Origin: Chitinophaga flava
GTDB taxonomy: Bacteria; Bacteroidota; Bacteroidia; Chitinophagales; Chitinophagaceae
Direction: 5' to 3'
Length of the DNA: 64,000 nt
Assembly: GCF_003308995.1 (NCBI RefSeq)
Contig: NZ_QFFJ01000002.1
Location: forward strand, 1 to 64,000
Under the pieces are notes generated by a model. That model worked only from the letters and a program-made list of their open reading frames with translations. It was not told the origin of the DNA and ran no database searches. Each line of letters opens with the position of its first letter. Position 1 is the stretch's first letter. Position numbers and translations under genes: made by a program. Of this stretch, positions 9,172 through 16,437 are shown one piece after another.

Positions 9172-10551
9172 ATGCTGGGAAAATTAACAGGATTTGATGA
9201 TACTATCGTAGCTGTAGCCACCGCGCCAGGAATCGGCGCCATCGCCGTCATCAGGCTCAGCGGTCAACAAGCTTTTCCCATCTGTAACAGCCTCTTCCCG
9301 GCCAAAAACCTGGACCTCCAGGCCAGCCATACCCTTCACTTCGGTAATATCGTACACAACGGTAAAATCATCGATGAAGTAGTTATCAGCCTCTACAAAG
9401 GCCCACGGTCCTATACCGGAGAAGATGTCATCGAAATATCCTGTCACGGTTCTCCCTATATCCAGCAACAAATCATCGCTGCTACCGTCGATAAAGGCGC
9501 CCGTCTGGCCAAACCAGGCGAATTCACTCAGCGCGCCTTTCTCAATGGCAAACTGGACCTTACCCAGGCAGAGTCTGTTGCTGACCTCATCGCCAGCAAC
9601 TCCGCGGCTTCCCATCAAACTGCCATGCAACAAATGCGCGGCGGCTTCTCTAAAGAATTACATGCTCTCCGGGAACAGCTCATCACCTTCTCTGCCCTCA
9701 TAGAACTGGAACTGGACTTCAGCCAGGAAGACGTGGAATTTGCCGACAGAACACGCCTGTACGCCCTTGTCAGCAATGCTACCACCATCATCCAACACCT
9801 GATAGACTCCTTCCGCATGGGTAACGTCATCAAAAATGGCGTCAATACCGCCATCGTTGGTAAACCCAATGCCGGTAAATCTACCCTGCTCAATACCCTG
9901 CTCAACGAAAACAGAGCTATCGTCAGTGATATTGCCGGTACCACCCGCGATACCATTGAAGAAATACTCAATATCGACGGTATCCTCTTCCGACTCATCG
10001 ATACTGCCGGTATCCGCGACAGCAGCGACACCATCGAAACCATCGGTGTACAGAAAACCATGGAGAAAATACGCGAAGCAGGCGTAGTGGTATATCTCTT
10101 CGACGTCAACGAACTCTCCGCCGCTGATATACAACAACAGATACATGGCTTCGAAACAGATAATGTCAACTTCCTCCTCGTTGGTAATAAAACCGATGTA
10201 GCCGGAGAAGAAGCTGCCCGCGCTAAATTCGACGGTCTGCCTATTCTCTTTATCTCCGCCAGAAACCACGACCATATCCAGGAACTTAAAGACAAACTGG
10301 TACAGAAAGTCATGGCAGGCGATATCAACACCGAAGATACCATCATCACCAATGCCCGTCACCATGCGGCCCTTCAGGAAGTACAGCAATCGCTTCAGGA
10401 CGTGAAAAACGGTATGGACAACGGATTACCCGGCGACCTGCTCGCACTGGATATACGTCGTAGCCTGCATTACCTCGGTGAAATCACCGGTGAGGTGACG
10501 AATGAGGATAGGCTGGATTACATTTTCAGTAAGTTTTGTATCGGGAAGTAA
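9172..10551 (+). CDS. mnmE: tRNA uridine-5-carboxymethylaminomethyl(34) synthesis GTPase MnmE
   Basis: A 459-aa GTPase that, with MnmG, makes the cmnm5 modification on U34 of certain tRNAs. The N-terminal folate-binding domain (~1-120) starts with DTIVAVATAPGIGAIAVIRLSG. The helical domain contains the TRMe-type GEFTQRAFLNGKLDLTQAE block. The inserted Ras-like G domain (~215-380) has the P-loop GKPNAGKST, DIAGTTRDT and DTAGIR; the NKxD motif reads GNKTD. The C-terminus FCIGK is the invariant MnmE end carrying the cysteine. Full family length and no oddity. It is transcribed alone from its own promoter. Its 3' end is a known integration site for some genomic islands, and a decayed island follows here. 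Confidence 0.97.
   Translation: MLGKLTGFDDTIVAVATAPGIGAIAVIRLSGQQAFPICNSLFPAKNLDLQASHTLHFGNIVHNGKIIDEVVISLYKGPRSYTGEDVIEISCHGSPYIQQQIIAATVDKGARLAKPGEFTQRAFLNGKLDLTQAESVADLIASNSAASHQTAMQQMRGGFSKELHALREQLITFSALIELELDFSQEDVEFADRTRLYALVSNATTIIQHLIDSFRMGNVIKNGVNTAIVGKPNAGKSTLLNTLLNENRAIVSDIAGTTRDTIEEILNIDGILFRLIDTAGIRDSSDTIETIGVQKTMEKIREAGVVVYLFDVNELSAADIQQQIHGFETDNVNFLLVGNKTDVAGEEAARAKFDGLPILFISARNHDHIQELKDKLVQKVMAGDINTEDTIITNARHHAALQEVQQSLQDVKNGMDNGLPGDLLALDIRRSLHYLGEITGEVTNEDRLDYIFSKFCIGK
10534..10551 (+). other. Candidate attachment-site core at the mnmE 3' end
   Basis: TTTTGTATCGGGAAGTAA, the last 18 bases of mnmE including the stop, encodes the conserved FCIGK tail. In enterobacteria the same 3' end of mnmE (trmE) is the integration site of SGI1-family islands. 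Here mobile-element debris starts within ~300 bases. No integrase or convincing second copy is present, so this is only a candidate old site. Confidence 0.35.
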
Positions 10552-10593
10552 AGTGGCATAAACAACACAAAACATTCATAGCGAAATATGATG

Positions 10594-10616
10594 AAAGCCC
10601 CGTCAATGGGGCTTTT
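10594..10616 (+). terminator. Terminator of mnmE
   Basis: AAAGCCCC pairs with GGGGCTTT around a short loop, then TTTT. It lies ~43 bases past the mnmE stop. Confidence 0.8.
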
Positions 10617-10631
10617 TCTATGTCCGGTGGT

Positions 10632-10669
10632 TTTGCTTTGTTTTGATTGTTTCGCGTTGTTTTGGGCAT
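10632..10669 (+). repeat. 38-bp direct repeat, copy A
   Basis: TTTGCTTTGTTTTGATTGTT and the following bases to 10669 match 12413-12450 at 33 of 38 positions in the same orientation. Read on the minus strand both copies give Gln/Asn/Lys-rich peptide (QNNAKQSKQSK here, PQTTRNTPNKAK there). Copy B is the N-terminal coding part of the 12199-12483 regulator, so copy A is probably the 5' remnant of a related gene. The two copies bracket the island debris. Confidence 0.7.
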
Positions 10670-10740
10670 TTTTGTACCTTATTTGTACCTCGAAGCATAG
10701 AAATGTTTTCGTAAATTTAAAAGGCGAGATAATGCACCAT

Positions 10741-10820
10741 ACAGCACCACTCTGCACCACGTAGCCCCATACAGCACCACTCTGCACCACGTAGCCCCAT
10801 ACAGCCCCATGCTGCACCAT
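10741..10820. repeat. 30-bp tandem repeat, two perfect units plus a degenerate third
   Basis: Positions 10741-10770 and 10771-10800 are identical 30-mers starting ACAGCACCACTCTGCACCAC. Positions 10801-10820 hold a shortened, altered third unit. The unit itself is built from GCACCA and GCCCCAT sub-repeats. It lies between the mnmE terminator and the island's helix-turn-helix gene, with no credible reading frame over it. Confidence 0.9.
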
Positions 10821-10853
10821 TACTGAACTGTCAGTGCAAAACATTGATAGATA

Positions 10854-11228
10854 ATGAGTTCAAACATCCGAGTAAACCGAGTTTGCCAATATTGTCGCCG
10901 TGATTTCGTGGCGAAGAAAACTACCTCTCAGACGTGCAGTGATCACTGTGCAAAAATGTTCTATAAGGTAAGGCAAAGAGCTGCCAAGATGGAACAGAGC
11001 GATAACGAAACCCTGGCCATCAAAGCAAAGCCCATTGAAGAGGTAAAGATCAAAGAGTTTCTAAACATTGCCGATGCCAGCAAGCTGCTGGGCGTCAGCT
11101 GGTGGACACTGCAGCGGTTAATAAAGCGCCGCGCATTACCGGCTATAAAATTCGGAATCGTACCATTATCAGCCGAGGCAATAAGGAAGATTTTAACTTT
11201 TCACATTCCCAATGATTTAGAGCTCTAA
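10854..11228 (+). CDS. Helix-turn-helix (excisionase-like) DNA-binding protein, C-terminus frameshifted
   Basis: A 124-aa frame from a mobile-element regulator. The N-terminus is a small zinc-ribbon-like segment with paired cysteines (CQYCRRDF and CSDHCAKMFY). Residues ~67-105 form a MerR/excisionase-type helix-turn-helix (FLNIADASKLLGVSWWTLQR). After KFG the reading frame loses the family tail. Reading from 11156 in another frame gives NRTIISRGNKEDFNF and a stop at 11213-11215, which fits the usual GNRTIIxR ending. A one-base deletion after 11155 therefore explains the altered last ~20 residues. Proteins of this kind normally sit beside a tyrosine recombinase; none is here. Its end overlaps the convergent thioredoxin gene by 12 bases. 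Confidence 0.75.
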   Translation: MSSNIRVNRVCQYCRRDFVAKKTTSQTCSDHCAKMFYKVRQRAAKMEQSDNETLAIKAKPIEEVKIKEFLNIADASKLLGVSWWTLQRLIKRRALPAIKFGIVPLSAEAIRKILTFHIPNDLEL

Positions 11229-11552
11229 ATGTCTATATATGAAATTTGATAAGGCTGATTGATTAGCAACTCCCGTTTTCCTATCAACGATCCCTCCATT
11301 TTTAAACAGAATTAAAGTCGGTACACCGCGAACTTGATATTGTTCTGTTACTCTTAAAGATACTTCAACATTTAATCTACCCATTACAACTTTTCCACTA
11401 AACTCATCTGCAAGCGCGTCAACCATAGGGGATACCAGACGACAAGGTGGACTCCACGGAGCCCAAAATTGAACCAATACATTAGTAGCCCGTCCCAGAA
11501 CTTCACGATCGAAGTTCGCATCATTAAGGATTATGATTTTTTCATTAGGCAT
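11217..11552 (-). CDS. Thioredoxin-like protein with SPPC in place of CGPC
   Basis: A 111-aa protein with the complete thioredoxin fold and normal thioredoxin length. The landmarks are ILNDANFDREVL, the strand LVQFWAPW, the active-site loop at residues 34-37, and the cis-proline segment RGVPTLILFKNG near residue 77. The active site reads W-SPPC-R instead of W-CGPC-R: the attacking N-terminal cysteine is Ser34 while the resolving Cys37 remains. A classical dithiol reductase reaction is therefore not expected. It could bind partners, act as a monothiol protein, or be decaying like its neighbours. It is cytoplasmic (no signal peptide). No neighbour suggests a partner. Confidence 0.88.
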   Translation of the reverse strand: MPNEKIIILNDANFDREVLGRATNVLVQFWAPWSPPCRLVSPMVDALADEFSGKVVMGRLNVEVSLRVTEQYQVRGVPTLILFKNGGIVDRKTGVANQSALSNFIYRHLEL

Positions 11553-11750
11553 GATATTATGATTTTAGGGGTTAGTTCTATAGAAACAAAGATTACATGA
11601 AATTGTTCTTACAAAAGATGACGGCGGAGTATGAAACAAATATATTCTCTGGTTACACTTATGTCAAACAACATTCAATAAAAAAAGATAGTGAAGAAGA
11701 TTTAATCCCCCAGATTCCCTAATGATTTAGGTTTCTATAAAAAACGAATT

Positions 11751-12195
11751 ATGGCCAAAATTGGAACATACCTTACAACATTTGAAGAAAGGAAATCAAT
11801 ATCGATATCAGACCTCCGTAAATGGAAGTTTTTACAGCCTGAGAGCTGGCGTAGTACCCTCAGCTGGAGCCGTGGCGGCACGGTACACAGCCAGATAAGT
11901 ATTTGCGTCAATATGGTAGCATCTCAAACTTAGGAGCCGGAAACTGTATTTCAAAAACGGATATTTCCAGTATAGAGGCGAAGGATACTACGAAAAGCAA
12001 ATTCAGTCAAAGTATTACCGGCACCTGGAAAAAACATACGGGCCTGTATTACGAAGTGATCAGATACGCGATCAGCTATATAGCCGGTATTTCAGGAAGT
12101 TTTACAACGGGAAGCCTACAATAATAATGAAGCAGTTAAACGTCGTGGGAAAGGCAAACGAGAGGAATTTAATCAACCTTCTGATAGGCAGGTAG
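11751..12195 (+). pseudogene. Degraded conserved protein of Bacteroidota mobile elements
   Basis: Three frames in order give pieces that look like one protein. Frame one (11751-11933) gives MAKIGTYLTTFEERKSISIS and DLRKWKFLQPESW up to a stop. Frame two has SISNLGAG around 11915-11940. Frame three runs without a stop from 11932 to the TAG at 12193-12195, giving SRKLYFKNGYFQYRGEGYYE, then KQIQSKYYRHLEKTYG and SRYFRKFYNGKPT. The pieces resemble the start, middle and end of an uncharacterised protein I recall from Bacteroidota mobile regions. At least two frameshifts and a loss of central sequence are needed. The family link is memory-based and moderate; the multi-frame decay is what the sequence shows. 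Confidence 0.6.
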
Positions 12196-12198
12196 TTT

Positions 12199-12483
12199 TT
12201 ACTTAGTCTCTTTCAGCGCCAGCTTAATCAATACCTGTACTTTACAGCCAACCAGTTTAGATAATTTCAACAATTCATGAAGATTGAATAGGGCATGATC
12301 TTTCATTCTCTTTTGGAGACTATAGTAGTTTAGATTTATATCCACCGCCACTACGAATGGAGGAACAATATCAAATATTTCATTGAAATTGTTAATTCCG
12401 TTAGCAGCCAGCTTTGCTTTGTTTGGGGTGTTTCGTGTTGTTTGGGGCATCATTTGAAATAATGTAAGCTTGCTAATGTACAT
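12199..12483 (-). CDS. Small putative helix-turn-helix regulator
   Basis: A 94-aa frame starting at the ATG at 12483; an upstream TTG at 12525 would overlap the preceding stop and is less likely. After a Gln/Asn/Thr-rich N-terminus, the body (INNFNEIFDIVPPFVVAVDI followed by a NYYSLQKRMKDHALFNLHEL segment and LLKLSKLVGCKVQVLIKLAL) has the pattern of a short Xre/lambda-repressor-like helical fold seen in Bacteroidota. Its N-terminal coding sequence is copy B of the 38-bp direct repeat. It is part of the island debris and may or may not still be functional. No partner gene is visible. Confidence 0.55.
   Translation of the reverse strand: MYISKLTLFQMMPQTTRNTPNKAKLAANGINNFNEIFDIVPPFVVAVDINLNYYSLQKRMKDHALFNLHELLKLSKLVGCKVQVLIKLALKETK
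12413..12450 (+). repeat. 38-bp direct repeat, copy B
   Basis: Matches 10632-10669 at 33 of 38 positions. It lies inside the 12199-12483 gene, encoding its Gln/Asn/Lys-rich N-terminus on the minus strand. Confidence 0.7.
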
Positions 12484-12521
12484 GTGATTAGCCTGGTTAC
12501 GGTATTCGATTATTTGAAATA

Positions 12522-12926
12522 TCAATCAACCAATGGCCGCTCATCCGGTGGGAGATAAAAGTTCAAAAGAATAGAATCTCCCGGATTTGTCTTAATATAA
12601 TCGGTAGTTATAATTTTATAACCGGGCCAGACAGCCCTGACTTTATGCTTGCCGGGTTGTACCTGCATTTTATAGACACCTTCATATCCAATTGACTTAA
12701 AGGGTTTAGTGGTGTCGGCATCCAATATAAGAACAATACCCACTAATGATTGCTCATTGGGCTCCTTTGCGTTAAAAGCGCTGATTACAATCAAAGAACT
12801 TGTTGTACCCGCTTTTTTATATTTTTTTACCGTATAATTTCTATGCTTTTCCTGTGCCTTGATATGTCCCCAAAAGATTATAGCGGAAAGGAAAAGAAAA
12901 CCACAAAACAGATTCTTTAAATTCAT
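12522..12926 (-). CDS. Small secreted protein with a beta-sandwich (PEGA/carboxypeptidase-regulatory-like) fold
   Basis: A 134-aa protein from the ATG at 12926, which gives the signal peptide MNLKNLFCGFLFLSAIIFWG with cleavage near HIKAQ. The mature part reads like a small Ig-like surface domain: AGTTSSLIVISAFNAKEPN, then IGYEGVYKMQVQPGKHKVRA and WPGYKIITTDYIKTNPGDSI. The 'GKHKVRAVWPGY' turn is typical of PEGA or carboxypeptidase-regulatory repeats. Function unknown; probably periplasmic or surface-exposed. An in-frame ATG 18 bases upstream is possible but would lengthen the n-region. Confidence 0.65.
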   Translation of the reverse strand: MNLKNLFCGFLFLSAIIFWGHIKAQEKHRNYTVKKYKKAGTTSSLIVISAFNAKEPNEQSLVGIVLILDADTTKPFKSIGYEGVYKMQVQPGKHKVRAVWPGYKIITTDYIKTNPGDSILLNFYLPPDERPLVD

Positions 12927-13005
12927 TGTATTATAATTTAACATCCTGCTTTTTTATCTTGCCCTTCACCACTGTTGTATAACAGAACCCAACGTGAAAC
13001 CGTTA

Positions 13006-13039
13006 TCCCGTCCTAAAATAAAAACATTTCAGGACGGGA
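13006..13039 (-). terminator. Inverted repeat downstream of the phosphoesterase gene
   Basis: TCCCGTCCT and AGGACGGGA pair perfectly across a 16-base A/T-rich loop, 25 bases past the stop of the 13064-15658 gene. No T-run follows, so it may be a weak or processed 3' end. Confidence 0.5.
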
Positions 13040-13063
13040 CATCATTATATTTTCCAATCAGTA

Positions 13064-15658
13064 TTAATCATTATCCTCCCTGGACTTGGGGTCTACTTTC
13101 AGGCCGAGGGCTTTCAAACCCTTCTGATGTGCGCCGAAGTACGCTTTAGGAAAGGGTTTGTCACCATGTATGGTGGACCATACATACTCACTAAATATCA
13201 GGGCATCCTTATCAATAAGATCCGGCTTCGAGAAATCCATTTTCTGTGTCAGTGGCGCTAATCTGGCGGTGGTTTTATTTTTGATCATTTCCTTTGGAGG
13301 ATTCATCTCGTTGATGGCAATTGATGGTGTCAGGCTATTATAGGCCGTATAGTCAGGGTTCTGCTGAAAGCATGCTGTCATTAACGGAGCTGCTGCCACC
13401 AATTGATTCATGGGTTGTACGCCGAATATCTGGCAGATGGTATGTAGTACAGATGATTGATTGTAAAAATTGCTGATGATAGTGTCACGCTTTACATAAG
13501 GGCCTGCAACCAAACAGAATGAACGATGCCCGTCCACATGGTCTGTGCCGCTTTGAGGATCATCTTCATTAATGAATATAGCCATATCCTTCCAGAAAGA
13601 ACTTTTCGAAAGTGCTTCCACCACTCTGCCTGTTGCCCAGTCGTTGTCTGTTACATAGGCGCGGGGAGTGGGTGTATGCTCGCTATACCCATTGGTATGG
13701 TCATTGGGTAAATAAATAATAATAAATTCAGGCAGATTGCCTGCTGCTTCGTATTCTTTCAGTGCATTGATAAATGCATCGGCCCTCACCTGGTCTGTAA
13801 TATTCATGTTCCAGCCAGGGAAACGCAAGTCACTGTACTTTTCCAGGCTTTTCATTGCATATGAACATTGGTACCGGGCGGAGTCGTTTTTATTTTTCCA
13901 GGCATTATATACATCGGTCCAGGTCTTTCCTTTTGTTATTTCGGCGAGATCTGTTTCTCCAAAGTTTCTGAATGAAATGCCTTTACGCAGCAAATGATTC
14001 CAGATGAAACCACAACCTGCATAAGACAGGGGATCCGTTCCAAAATCATAGGCACAATGCCCATTTGAAAAATCTTTTTCGTGATAAGGTGTAGTAATTC
14101 CCTGGATAGCCCATTGGTGGCCGTCACTTGAGTTAACACCATTACAATAGTAATTGTCCAGGAGAACAAATTGTTTAGCCAATTCGTGCGTATTGGGGGT
14201 TGTCTCTTTTCCAAATTCAACAAGTCTGGGATCACAGTTACCTTTTCCGAAGTCGCCCAGCACCTGGTCAAATTTTTTATTCTCTTTAATAATATATACT
14301 ACGTGTTTGATGGGGGATGGTTCTCCAAGGTTATCAGGAATGGGTTTAGGCTTAGTGTTTAAATTGCCTGTGGCCTGTGCTCTCAGCAGTTCTATAAAAT
14401 GAAATCCTTTACTGGCTTCCGTTGTATATGCATCTACCTCAGCTTTACTGGCCGGGAGTACAACCTTTTGCACTTCCCCTTTCAAAGCAGTCACGTTTCC
14501 AATAAATAAATTGTTTCCGCTAACACCAATGCTTCCCGGAAAGCCACCCGCTGCAATAAAGCCATAGGGAGCTTTCGCAGGATGGGTTGGATCAATGAGC
14601 GCAATTGAATTATTGCCGGCATTGGCTGCCAATAATGTTTTTCCGTCGGAACTGAAAGCCAGTGCCGTTGTGAGGCTACCATAGGGGAGCGAAGGATCCG
14701 GCTTGGTATTAAGTGTATGCGCGACTTTTAAGGTCTTTACATCTATCACGCTAATGCCATCTCCGCTATCATCAGTTACGTAAAGGGATTTACCATCAGG
14801 AGATAAAACCATTGATTCCGGGTGGATGCGGGTCGCAATCTCGGCAATCTTTTTTCTTGACTGAATATCAATTACGGTAACGGAACCTCGTAAGGCTACT
14901 GACCGTTCATCCACTGCGACGTCTGTTCCAGCCGATTTTTCTGTTCTATCCCCTTTTCCAGGATGCGGCCCTCCGAAATTGCTCACGAATGCCAGCTTTT
15001 TGTCTTTGCTGATGATGATTGCATAGGGACAAACACCTACCGGGATCGTGCTTAATAACTTACCTTTTGAAAGGTCAACAACAGCAACCTCGTTTGTGAT
15101 AGCAAGTGCTACAAAGGCGATATTATTTTTGCATAATCCAATTCCCAGGGGATTGGTTTTTTTATGATTAGCGGATAGATCGATTTTCTTTGTAAGCGTA
15201 AATGTTCCTGAGCTGCTAACATTTCCTACATATAAATTCTTTTCCAACCCGGTAAAATAAATAGTAGAATCGTTGTCATCTACTGCAAGGCCATTCATTG
15301 ATCCTGATTCCTTGTCCAGATAGTCGAAGGAATTAAGTGTTTTAAAATCTTTGGCATCAATAAAGGACAGCCGCTTGTTGGTTTTTGCAATGAGTATCTG
15401 CTGCTGATGAGCGAGTTCCAGGTTTAGTACTCTGGTTCCTTTTGTTAAATTGAGGCTTTGTCCTGCCGGATTCAGTAACTGGCCATTTGCCAACAATTTA
15501 TCTCCCGCCAAAAACTGGTTCCAGGAAGTATCTACGGGGCTTCTGATATCCTTTCTTGGTTCCAGACTGTTTGATATCACCTGTGCCTGTATGCCTGGAG
15601 CAGCCAATAAAAAGCATGCAAAAATGCTTTTTAGAAAAGAATGTTGTCCTGTCTTCAT
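13064..15658 (-). CDS. YncE-like beta-propeller fused to a phosphoesterase (alkaline phosphatase superfamily)
   Basis: An 864-aa secreted protein. The signal peptide is MKTGQHSFLKSIFACFLLAA with cleavage near IQAQ. Residues ~50-410 are YVTN/YncE-type propeller blades (for example KSLYVTDDSGDGISVIDVKT and LAFVSNFGGPHPGKG). Residues ~440-840 are a phosphoesterase of the PF04185 type. Its landmarks are IKHVVYIIKENKKFDQVLGD near the start, NSSDGHQWAIQG, and FINEDDPQSGTDHVDGHRS, which hold Asp/His residues expected to bind metal. It probably hydrolyses phospho- or sulfo-esters in the periplasm; substrate unknown. Both domains are complete and this two-domain architecture is known in Bacteroidota. 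It is transcribed alone, with 287 bases of intergenic DNA upstream. Confidence 0.9.
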   Translation of the reverse strand: MKTGQHSFLKSIFACFLLAAPGIQAQVISNSLEPRKDIRSPVDTSWNQFLAGDKLLANGQLLNPAGQSLNLTKGTRVLNLELAHQQQILIAKTNKRLSFIDAKDFKTLNSFDYLDKESGSMNGLAVDDNDSTIYFTGLEKNLYVGNVSSSGTFTLTKKIDLSANHKKTNPLGIGLCKNNIAFVALAITNEVAVVDLSKGKLLSTIPVGVCPYAIIISKDKKLAFVSNFGGPHPGKGDRTEKSAGTDVAVDERSVALRGSVTVIDIQSRKKIAEIATRIHPESMVLSPDGKSLYVTDDSGDGISVIDVKTLKVAHTLNTKPDPSLPYGSLTTALAFSSDGKTLLAANAGNNSIALIDPTHPAKAPYGFIAAGGFPGSIGVSGNNLFIGNVTALKGEVQKVVLPASKAEVDAYTTEASKGFHFIELLRAQATGNLNTKPKPIPDNLGEPSPIKHVVYIIKENKKFDQVLGDFGKGNCDPRLVEFGKETTPNTHELAKQFVLLDNYYCNGVNSSDGHQWAIQGITTPYHEKDFSNGHCAYDFGTDPLSYAGCGFIWNHLLRKGISFRNFGETDLAEITKGKTWTDVYNAWKNKNDSARYQCSYAMKSLEKYSDLRFPGWNMNITDQVRADAFINALKEYEAAGNLPEFIIIYLPNDHTNGYSEHTPTPRAYVTDNDWATGRVVEALSKSSFWKDMAIFINEDDPQSGTDHVDGHRSFCLVAGPYVKRDTIISNFYNQSSVLHTICQIFGVQPMNQLVAAAPLMTACFQQNPDYTAYNSLTPSIAINEMNPPKEMIKNKTTARLAPLTQKMDFSKPDLIDKDALIFSEYVWSTIHGDKPFPKAYFGAHQKGLKALGLKVDPKSREDND

Positions 15659-15945
15659 AATATATTTTAGCAGTTATTGAAATGGTATCAGAGAACACAT
15701 TCCCCGGGATTGGGTCATGAACTTGATATAGTATATCTAAACTTGAATTAATATATCCTAAAGTACGGCAGCCGGTTTAATCTTGCAATGAATATATCAT
15801 TAAATAATGTTGATTACTTTCTGCATCGGGAAGTTGGTCACTAATGGACAAGTCAGGGAATTTGTGGTGTAAAGCCAGTAGTAGAATGATAAGTAACGAT
15901 TATAAGATGATCCATCCAGACTCATCAGATCTCAGCTGCGCAGTT

Positions 15946-16389
15946 TTACTGCAGGCGCTTCGCCATGTCCTCTTTTTGTTGTTTGATATTCTGGAAAAAG
16001 GAAATCGGAAGTCCGGTTAATTGTATCAATTCAGCTGACATTATCCGAACAGAGGAATAGCCGAGTTTCCCGGCAATTGCAATCAGGTCTAAATTGGTAT
16101 AGACCAGTAGCTCCTTTACTTTATTAACCCGTACCTCCATCGCATATTGCTGAATAGTTTTTGCATTTCTGTCGATAAACCAAATTGCTACTTCGGTCAA
16201 GGGAGTTGACAATCGGGATTGAATATGGTTATCCAAACAGAAGTTTTTATTAAACTGAAAATCGTCATCATAAACTTCTTCTATCCATGCTTTTACGTTA
16301 TCTACAATAAGCTTTTCTATTTCTTCTTTATTCTGCATGTGATTGCGGGTGTGTGAGGGAATGTAAAGTTGGTCTGTGATTTCTTTCAT
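15946..16389 (-). CDS. Short AraC-type regulator, diverged paralogue of its neighbour
   Basis: A 147-aa protein. Residues ~95-140 form an AraC-type DNA-binding helix set: VRVNKVKELLVYTNLDLIAI followed by AGKLGYSSVRIMSAEL and LTGLPISFFQNI. The same segment in the upstream neighbour (16438-17016) reads EKVKELLDYDQLSLSEIAFE and FKKLTGITPSQYK, so the two are tandem paralogues. This copy lacks the N-terminal CxxC domain. The recognition helix is atypical (MSAEL where the neighbour has SSQFK), so DNA binding could be altered. It lies 48 bases downstream of the neighbour on the same strand, probably co-transcribed. Confidence 0.7.
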   Translation of the reverse strand: MKEITDQLYIPSHTRNHMQNKEEIEKLIVDNVKAWIEEVYDDDFQFNKNFCLDNHIQSRLSTPLTEVAIWFIDRNAKTIQQYAMEVRVNKVKELLVYTNLDLIAIAGKLGYSSVRIMSAELIQLTGLPISFFQNIKQQKEDMAKRLQ

Positions 16390-16437
16390 GTCAAAATCGT
16401 TGATGGTAATGAATTTATTTTGGAAAGATATTTCAAC

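Noticed and set aside
9615..10389. Two ~245-aa minus-strand frames opposite mnmE
   Set aside because: Ser- or Asp/Gly-rich shadows of mnmE, overlapping each other.
10741..10820. 30-bp repeats as a CRISPR array
   Set aside because: Units are directly adjacent with no spacers and no cas genes are nearby.
10518..10844. 108-aa minus-strand frame downstream of mnmE
   Set aside because: Spans the mnmE terminator and the tandem repeats; only the QNNAKQSKQSK piece looks like a gene remnant.
12093..12115. AAGTTTTACAACGGGAAG resembling the mnmE 3' end (AAGTTTTGTATCGGGAAG), possible second attachment copy
   Set aside because: Only 15 of 21 bases match and it lies inside the pseudogene frame encoding KFYNGKP, which explains the sequence better.
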